A stretch of 64,000 nt of DNA from a virus, in IMG/VR virus record IMGVR_UViG_3300028920_000038, positions 62,001 to 126,000 of that record; one strand, 5' to 3'. Each line of letters opens with the position of its first letter. The first letter of the stretch is position 1. Below are positions 60,495 to 64,000 of this stretch, piece after piece. Under the pieces are notes generated by a model. The model did no database searches and was not told the DNA's origin. It saw only the letters and a list, made by a program, of their open reading frames with translations. The translations under genes and the position numbers were made by a program.

Positions 60495-61466
60495 TTACTT
60501 ATGATAAATTATACAACCAGCGGTTTCTCGAAGAACATCAGTTCCAAATCTCATAGTAACAGAGATTCCCATGAGGTCATGGATAGGATCATCATATTCT
60601 TCTACGGTAAGATCTCTTCGCATGCAGATAGCAGCTAGATCAGCTTTTGAAAATACTAATCCAGTTACGTCAGATCCAGCAGTTGTGTCGTCCCAAGTTG
60701 GTGATGAAGCATCTGTTGCTGAACAAGTGTATGGTGCTAATCCCATAAGTTTAGGAACTTCTCCACCAGTTAGAGGGCCTGAACTTCCTGCATATGAAAC
60801 ATATGCTAGATTTGAATCTTGTAATAGATACCCCTCTGCAGTTGGATGAGTCACTAAAATGTCTGGAAGATATCTCTGTGATTTGACTTTGCTTACAGCA
60901 AATGCAATATCAGATACCGCAATATGAGGTCCAGCTGGGTTTACGGTGTTGGTTGATATTTTATTAGATCCCTGTAGAATTGCATAAAGAACTTCTCGAT
61001 TGAGTTTGTTTTCCATACGAGCGCCTGCTTTCTTAAGTTCCAACTCTACAATATCGAAGAGTGAATCTTCAATAAGTTCATTGGTAATCAATGGGCGAGT
61101 ACCGTATTTGCTAATTGTAATATCCTGTTTTGTATATTCCTCAGTATCGATTGGAATCTTAGCTCCTTCAGCCATTTTTTCTGCATAGTTATTCCCTTCA
61201 CTCTTTACAAAGCGAACTGAATATGAATTTGCATTGATGACTGGAACAACTTCTCTCATACATTTGAAAGGTTCTGCACCTTCAATAATAGTTTTGTAAA
61301 CTTCTTCCTGTACAAGAGTTGAATCGTTTATAGCATCAGCTTCAGATTGAAGAAGTTTGTGTGTATCTTTTCCGATAATGTTTCTGAATGCCTCTTTGTT
61401 CAACATCCTTGAACGTTCTGAATTGCCTGCGAAACCGTATTCTAAAAGTTTAGTTAACTTACTCAT
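60495..61466 (-). CDS. Major capsid protein (HK97 fold)
   Basis: A 323-residue capsid protein. An N-terminal helical segment (AGNSERSRMLNKEAFRNIIG) leads to the E-loop and spine-helix region (CMREVVPVINANSYSVRFVK, GAKIPIDTEEYTKQDITISK), then LITNELIEDSLFDIVELELK, and the A/P-domain (DILVTHPTAEGYLL, GGEVPKLMGLAPY, DLTVEEYDDPIHDLMGISVT). ATG 61466 is right because AAAGGGA precedes it; 26 upstream codons in the same frame would run through the promoter. It follows protease-scaffold and decoration genes as expected. Confidence 0.9.
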   Translation of the reverse strand: MSKLTKLLEYGFAGNSERSRMLNKEAFRNIIGKDTHKLLQSEADAINDSTLVQEEVYKTIIEGAEPFKCMREVVPVINANSYSVRFVKSEGNNYAEKMAEGAKIPIDTEEYTKQDITISKYGTRPLITNELIEDSLFDIVELELKKAGARMENKLNREVLYAILQGSNKISTNTVNPAGPHIAVSDIAFAVSKVKSQRYLPDILVTHPTAEGYLLQDSNLAYVSYAGSSGPLTGGEVPKLMGLAPYTCSATDASSPTWDDTTAGSDVTGLVFSKADLAAICMRRDLTVEEYDDPIHDLMGISVTMRFGTDVLRETAGCIIYHK

Positions 61467-61487
61467 TTTATTTCCCTTTATTTTATT

Positions 61488-61516
61488 ATTATAACATACT
61501 GTAAAATTACAGTGAA
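61488..61516 (-). promoter_or_regulatory. Extended -10 promoter with internal palindrome, ahead of the major capsid gene
   Basis: On the minus strand TTCACT (61516-61511), a 17-nt spacer, and TATAAT (61493-61488) with TG one base upstream (TGTTATAAT). ACTGTAA-TT-TTACAGT (61513-61498) is a near-perfect palindrome filling the spacer and touching the -35. This fits a sigma70-type promoter with an operator or a DNA-bending site. Start of transcription would be about 20 nt before the capsid ATG. Confidence 0.55.
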
Positions 61517-61556
61517 CATAGGACAAATAAACATAAAAAAACATAAAGTTTTAAAA

Positions 61557-61940
61557 TTATTTTAGAAGAACTCTAACTGCTCCATTATTATCTGCATTTT
61601 CTAAAGCGACACCTACACAAACTGCAGTTCCGCCCATAGTACCATGATCATCTACTTTACCAGTTGTGGTTGCATATAAGTCATCTCCAGAATGGATAAC
61701 ACCAGATGCACAACACCTTACGATATTACCAGGTCCATAGACAGCAACTGGTTTTCCAGCAGCTGCTCTATAAGCTGCAACACCAATAACATTATCAGCA
61801 TCATGCGATGCGTGAGCTACACTCATAGTACCAACAGGTGCAACCAAAGCTCCACCAGAAACTGCACTCGATGCTATAAAGCTATAAGCAAAAGTTCCTT
61901 CTTGTACAATGATATCATCACTGGGAGTTACAATAGCCAT
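61557..61940 (-). CDS. Capsid decoration/stabilisation protein (DUF2190-like)
   Basis: A 127-residue beta-rich protein: IIVQEGTFAYSFIASSAVSG, VAPVGTMSVAHASHDADNVI, GVAAYRAAAGKPVAVYGPGN, then GVIHSGDDLYATTTGKVDDH. The pattern G-x-x-V-x-V-Y-x-x-G-x-V and G-D-x-L-Y-x-x-x-x-G matches DUF2190/head-decoration proteins next to capsid genes. AGAGG precedes the ATG. It lies upstream of the capsid gene. Confidence 0.75.
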   Translation of the reverse strand: MAIVTPSDDIIVQEGTFAYSFIASSAVSGGALVAPVGTMSVAHASHDADNVIGVAAYRAAAGKPVAVYGPGNIVRCCASGVIHSGDDLYATTTGKVDDHGTMGGTAVCVGVALENADNNGAVRVLLK

Positions 61941-61971
61941 ATTTATTTCCTCTTTTTATTTTTTACAGAAT

Positions 61972-63531
61972 TTACATAAACGCTCTAGAGGTGACAATGC
62001 CACGCTCTACGACAATAGGACTCTCTTTCTCTAGTTCCTCTTCTTCATCTTCTGACTTATTAACCGTTTTTGGTTTCGGTTCCTCTTTCTCTTCTTCATC
62101 AGAAGACTTATTTAAGAGTTCTACCTTTTGTTCAAGAGAATTAATAGCATCATCTTTAGCTTTAAGCGAAGCTTTAAGTTCATCAATTTCCTTAGTCTTT
62201 GTTATTTCCTTCAATAGATTATCGATTGAATTCTGTAAACTTTCAATTGCTTTACTGTCTGGATATGGATATTTAGAAGGCTCTTCTTCCTCTTCCTCGT
62301 CCTCTTCTTCATCCTCTTCCATTTTCTCCTCCTCTTCCTCTTCTTCCATAGGTTCTTCTTCTGGCATTTCTTCTTCTTCTGGCTCTTCTTTTTGAACAGT
62401 TTGTTGTACTAGTTCTACTAGAGATTCAATTGTTTTTTCGATGTTTTCTAATCGCTCTTCAACTGATAATTCTTGCACTTCTGATTCGGTTTCTTCAGTT
62501 TCTTCTTCATCGATCTCCTCTTCAGATGTTTTTTCTTTTTGTTCTTCTATTTCTTCGTTCTCTTCTTCTTTCATAGTATCTAACTCATTTGACATACAAC
62601 ATACAGATTTATTCTCTTCCTTACATTTTGAAATAACTATAAAGCCTGATTTAGGATTGACAGGTTCATTGCAAACTGATACTTCGACTATATTAATTTC
62701 ATCTAGGTGTTCCACGCAGGTTTTATCGTCACATTCTTCGTGTGAAAGTAATACTTCACATCCAATTGAGAATCCACTGATATTTTTATTAAGAATTTCT
62801 TCCCAAACTTCATCAGCGGTTTTAATATCTTTCCTAACTTCGGCAACTACAAATAGTCCTTTATCATCCACATGTGTCTTGTATTTACCAAATCCCTCAA
62901 GGATTTTTCCAATTTGTACATTTTGATGGACTAACATCAAGTTCGCGTAATGTGGATCGTCAAGTAAAGTCTTTAATCCTTTTTTAAGAACTTCAGTAGA
63001 TATGAATTGATTATCTTTATCTATAATAGCTACATTAGCATATCCTGCTATAATTCGTCGTTTGCTATTAGCTTTATTAATTACTCTAAGATTACCTTTT
63101 AAATTTAATTTTATATTTCTTGACATATTTATCACATCCATATTTTCTATTGGTACTAGATTTAATTCAAATATTGGAATATAACTGGTATATGATCCAG
63201 TATTATTATAATGAATATGAACATATTTTTTTATATCATCATATTCACATCCTAATATATGCGTGAATAATCGGTAGATTCTAAAATCTACGGCTTCTTT
63301 AACTTTGTCTGAAAGATCTTCACCTCTAACTACTATATCAATATCATTATTACTGAAACCTTCAGTTGCTACTGATCCTACAATCATTGCAAAAGGTTTT
63401 CTTAATGATATATTCTTTATATTTTTTAATATATTCTCTTTTTTAATAAGACTAGATTTCTCTCCTCTACCTGATGGAGGAGTTGGTGCATATTCTATTT
63501 CAGCTTTTTCAGTTAATTCCTTAAGATTCAT
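61972..63531 (-). CDS. Nucleotidyltransferase-XkdF-type prohead protease-acidic scaffold fusion
   Basis: A 519-residue protein with three parts. Residues ~25-130: a minimal nucleotidyltransferase-like domain with VGSVATEGFSNNDIDIVV (G-S and D63/D65) and IFELNLVP as the likely third acid. Residues ~155-305: an XkdF-like serine protease, IAGYANVAIIDKDNQFIS, LMLVHQNVQIGKILEGFG (H202), ISGFSIGCEV (S252/S255 region), INIVEVSVCNEPVNP. Residues ~315-519: a very acidic, coiled-coil, scaffold-like region ending ERGIVTSRAFM. Protease plus scaffold fusions are known; the extra N-terminal domain is unusual. Stop-start ATGA overlap with the upstream gene. Confidence 0.8.
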   Translation of the reverse strand: MNLKELTEKAEIEYAPTPPSGRGEKSSLIKKENILKNIKNISLRKPFAMIVGSVATEGFSNNDIDIVVRGEDLSDKVKEAVDFRIYRLFTHILGCEYDDIKKYVHIHYNNTGSYTSYIPIFELNLVPIENMDVINMSRNIKLNLKGNLRVINKANSKRRIIAGYANVAIIDKDNQFISTEVLKKGLKTLLDDPHYANLMLVHQNVQIGKILEGFGKYKTHVDDKGLFVVAEVRKDIKTADEVWEEILNKNISGFSIGCEVLLSHEECDDKTCVEHLDEINIVEVSVCNEPVNPKSGFIVISKCKEENKSVCCMSNELDTMKEEENEEIEEQKEKTSEEEIDEEETEETESEVQELSVEERLENIEKTIESLVELVQQTVQKEEPEEEEMPEEEPMEEEEEEEKMEEDEEEDEEEEEEPSKYPYPDSKAIESLQNSIDNLLKEITKTKEIDELKASLKAKDDAINSLEQKVELLNKSSDEEEKEEPKPKTVNKSEDEEEELEKESPIVVERGIVTSRAFM

Positions 63532-63758
63532 GTGAATACACCAGATATTAATAGTGTGATTAGTGTAACTCCTAAGGATAATACAACTGATAGACCTCCA
63601 TACAGCGCTGCGTTTTTAAGTCTCATATTTGTAAGTTTATCATTTATCATCTTGATTTCTTTCTTAACTTCCTTAATATCATCATTCATGTATTTTAATG
63701 TAGTTTTGAATTCCGAATTTAAACCTAGCTGTTTCTCGAGAAGTGTTTCATAGTCCAT
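63528..63758 (-). CDS. XhlA-like coiled-coil membrane protein (holin accessory candidate)
   Basis: A 76-residue protein: a coiled-coil helix (TLKYMNDDIKEVKKEIKMIN) followed by a basic hinge (LRLKNAALYG is approximate) and one C-terminal membrane span (GGLSVVLSLGVTLITLLISG). This is the layout of XhlA-type proteins that help holins in Firmicute prophages. It is set among head genes and not with a visible endolysin, so a virion-assembly role is also possible. GAGGG precedes the ATG. Confidence 0.65.
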   Translation of the reverse strand: MDYETLLEKQLGLNSEFKTTLKYMNDDIKEVKKEIKMINDKLTNMRLKNAALYGGLSVVLSLGVTLITLLISGVFT

Positions 63759-63761
63759 TAA

Positions 63762-64000
63762 CTATACCCTCACCCACATTTCAATAACAGACGATACCCC
63801 ATTATATTTAAGAGGCATACATGTAACATTATACATGTAATCACTCAAAGGACTTTTAACATTACATCTAGTTACAATTTTATTATATTTTATAGATTCT
63901 TCTAATGGACAATCATGTATTAAACCACAATTTCCCTGAATTCCAGCACATGGAGCCATTATAAATTTATCTGAATCTTGATTAATCTCTTTAAATCTTT
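63762..64000 (-). CDS. Cys-rich hypothetical protein, partial
   Basis: The frame stays open to the right edge: RFKEINQDSDKFI lies ahead of the Met at 63959, so the start is outside and 63959 is likely internal. Visible are 78 codons with CAGIQGNCGLIHDCPLEE, CNVKSP and a C-terminal VSSVIEMWVRV. Five Cys suggest a metal site. Family unknown. Confidence 0.55.
   Translation of the reverse strand, partial: RFKEINQDSDKFIMAPCAGIQGNCGLIHDCPLEESIKYNKIVTRCNVKSPLSDYMYNVTCMPLKYNGVSSVIEMWVRV

Noticed and set aside
61467-61544. Longer N-terminus of the major capsid protein (start near 61544)
   Set aside because: The extra codons cross the promoter and palindrome, and a good SD lies before ATG 61466.
61991-62395. 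Plus-strand Ser-rich frame
   Set aside because: It is the antisense of the Glu-rich scaffold region and has no start signal or independent support.
1-64000. Alternative genetic code or stop-codon recoding
   Set aside because: TAA, TAG and TGA all end genes at overlaps with following starts, and no long gene is interrupted by one of them in frame.
1-64000. tRNA or other structured RNA genes
   Set aside because: I saw no cloverleaf with a TTCGA-type arm in the few gaps; the gaps are short and AT-rich.

Overview
The window is part of the genome of a tailed virus with a long, non-contractile tail (siphovirus-like) and strongly AT-rich DNA. Two blocks of genes converge at about 22.2 kb. The plus-strand block (1-22.2 kb) holds nucleotide metabolism, chaperone and a large glycan and phosphonate biosynthesis cluster. 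The minus-strand block (64 kb down to 22.3 kb) holds virion structure and assembly. Genes are tightly packed with ATGA/TAATG overlaps and clear Shine-Dalgarno (SD) sites. A TTCACT-17-TGTTATAAT extended -10 promoter candidate sits ahead of the major capsid gene. Together with XkdF-like and XhlA-like proteins this favours a bacterial host, but no host gene is present. The Hsp20 gene and TATA-like AT-rich gaps leave an archaeal host possible. Terminase, portal, replication and lysis enzymes are not in the window.

Plus strand: a class II-type ribonucleotide reductase (cut by the left edge) with a glutaredoxin; small acidic and zinc-ribbon proteins; an Hsp20 chaperone; then cupin, epimerase, FkbM methyltransferases, about seven glycosyltransferase-like proteins, a radical SAM/SPASM protein, a CmcI-like methyltransferase, a PIG-L deacetylase, WbqC, RmlB, a sugar C-methyltransferase, UDP-glucose dehydrogenase and GalU. 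Inside this cluster (17.2-20.7 kb) lies a complete early phosphonate pathway: an alkaline-phosphatase-superfamily enzyme, phosphonopyruvate decarboxylase split into alpha and beta subunits, an iron-alcohol-dehydrogenase-type reductase, and a cytidylyltransferase fused to phosphoenolpyruvate mutase. The inferred flow is PEP to phosphonopyruvate to phosphonoacetaldehyde to 2-hydroxyethylphosphonate, then CMP activation for transfer to a glycan. A virus-encoded phosphonate-decorated glycan is the most interesting system here.

Minus strand, in transcription order: a Cys-rich protein cut by the right edge, an XhlA-like coiled-coil membrane protein, an unusual nucleotidyltransferase/XkdF-protease/acidic scaffold fusion, a capsid decoration protein, the HK97-type major capsid protein, two small paralogous head proteins, head-tail connectors (with an HNH nuclease among them), a gp10-like protein, a tail terminator, two tandem tail-tube paralogues, and a tail assembly chaperone with a +1 (or -2) frameshifted extension. 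About 15 kb of modular fibre and adhesin genes follows, before the 2082-residue tape measure protein, the tail hub, and further repeat-rich fibres. Fibre modules (a 42-residue repeat, a tryptophan-rich C-terminus, a WNG/WVAMPSGG linker, a C-terminal tail-like domain) are reused among several genes, which points to intragenomic shuffling of host-binding proteins.

Several metabolic enzymes are markedly shorter than their cellular relatives, and two genes appear to start at ATA codons.
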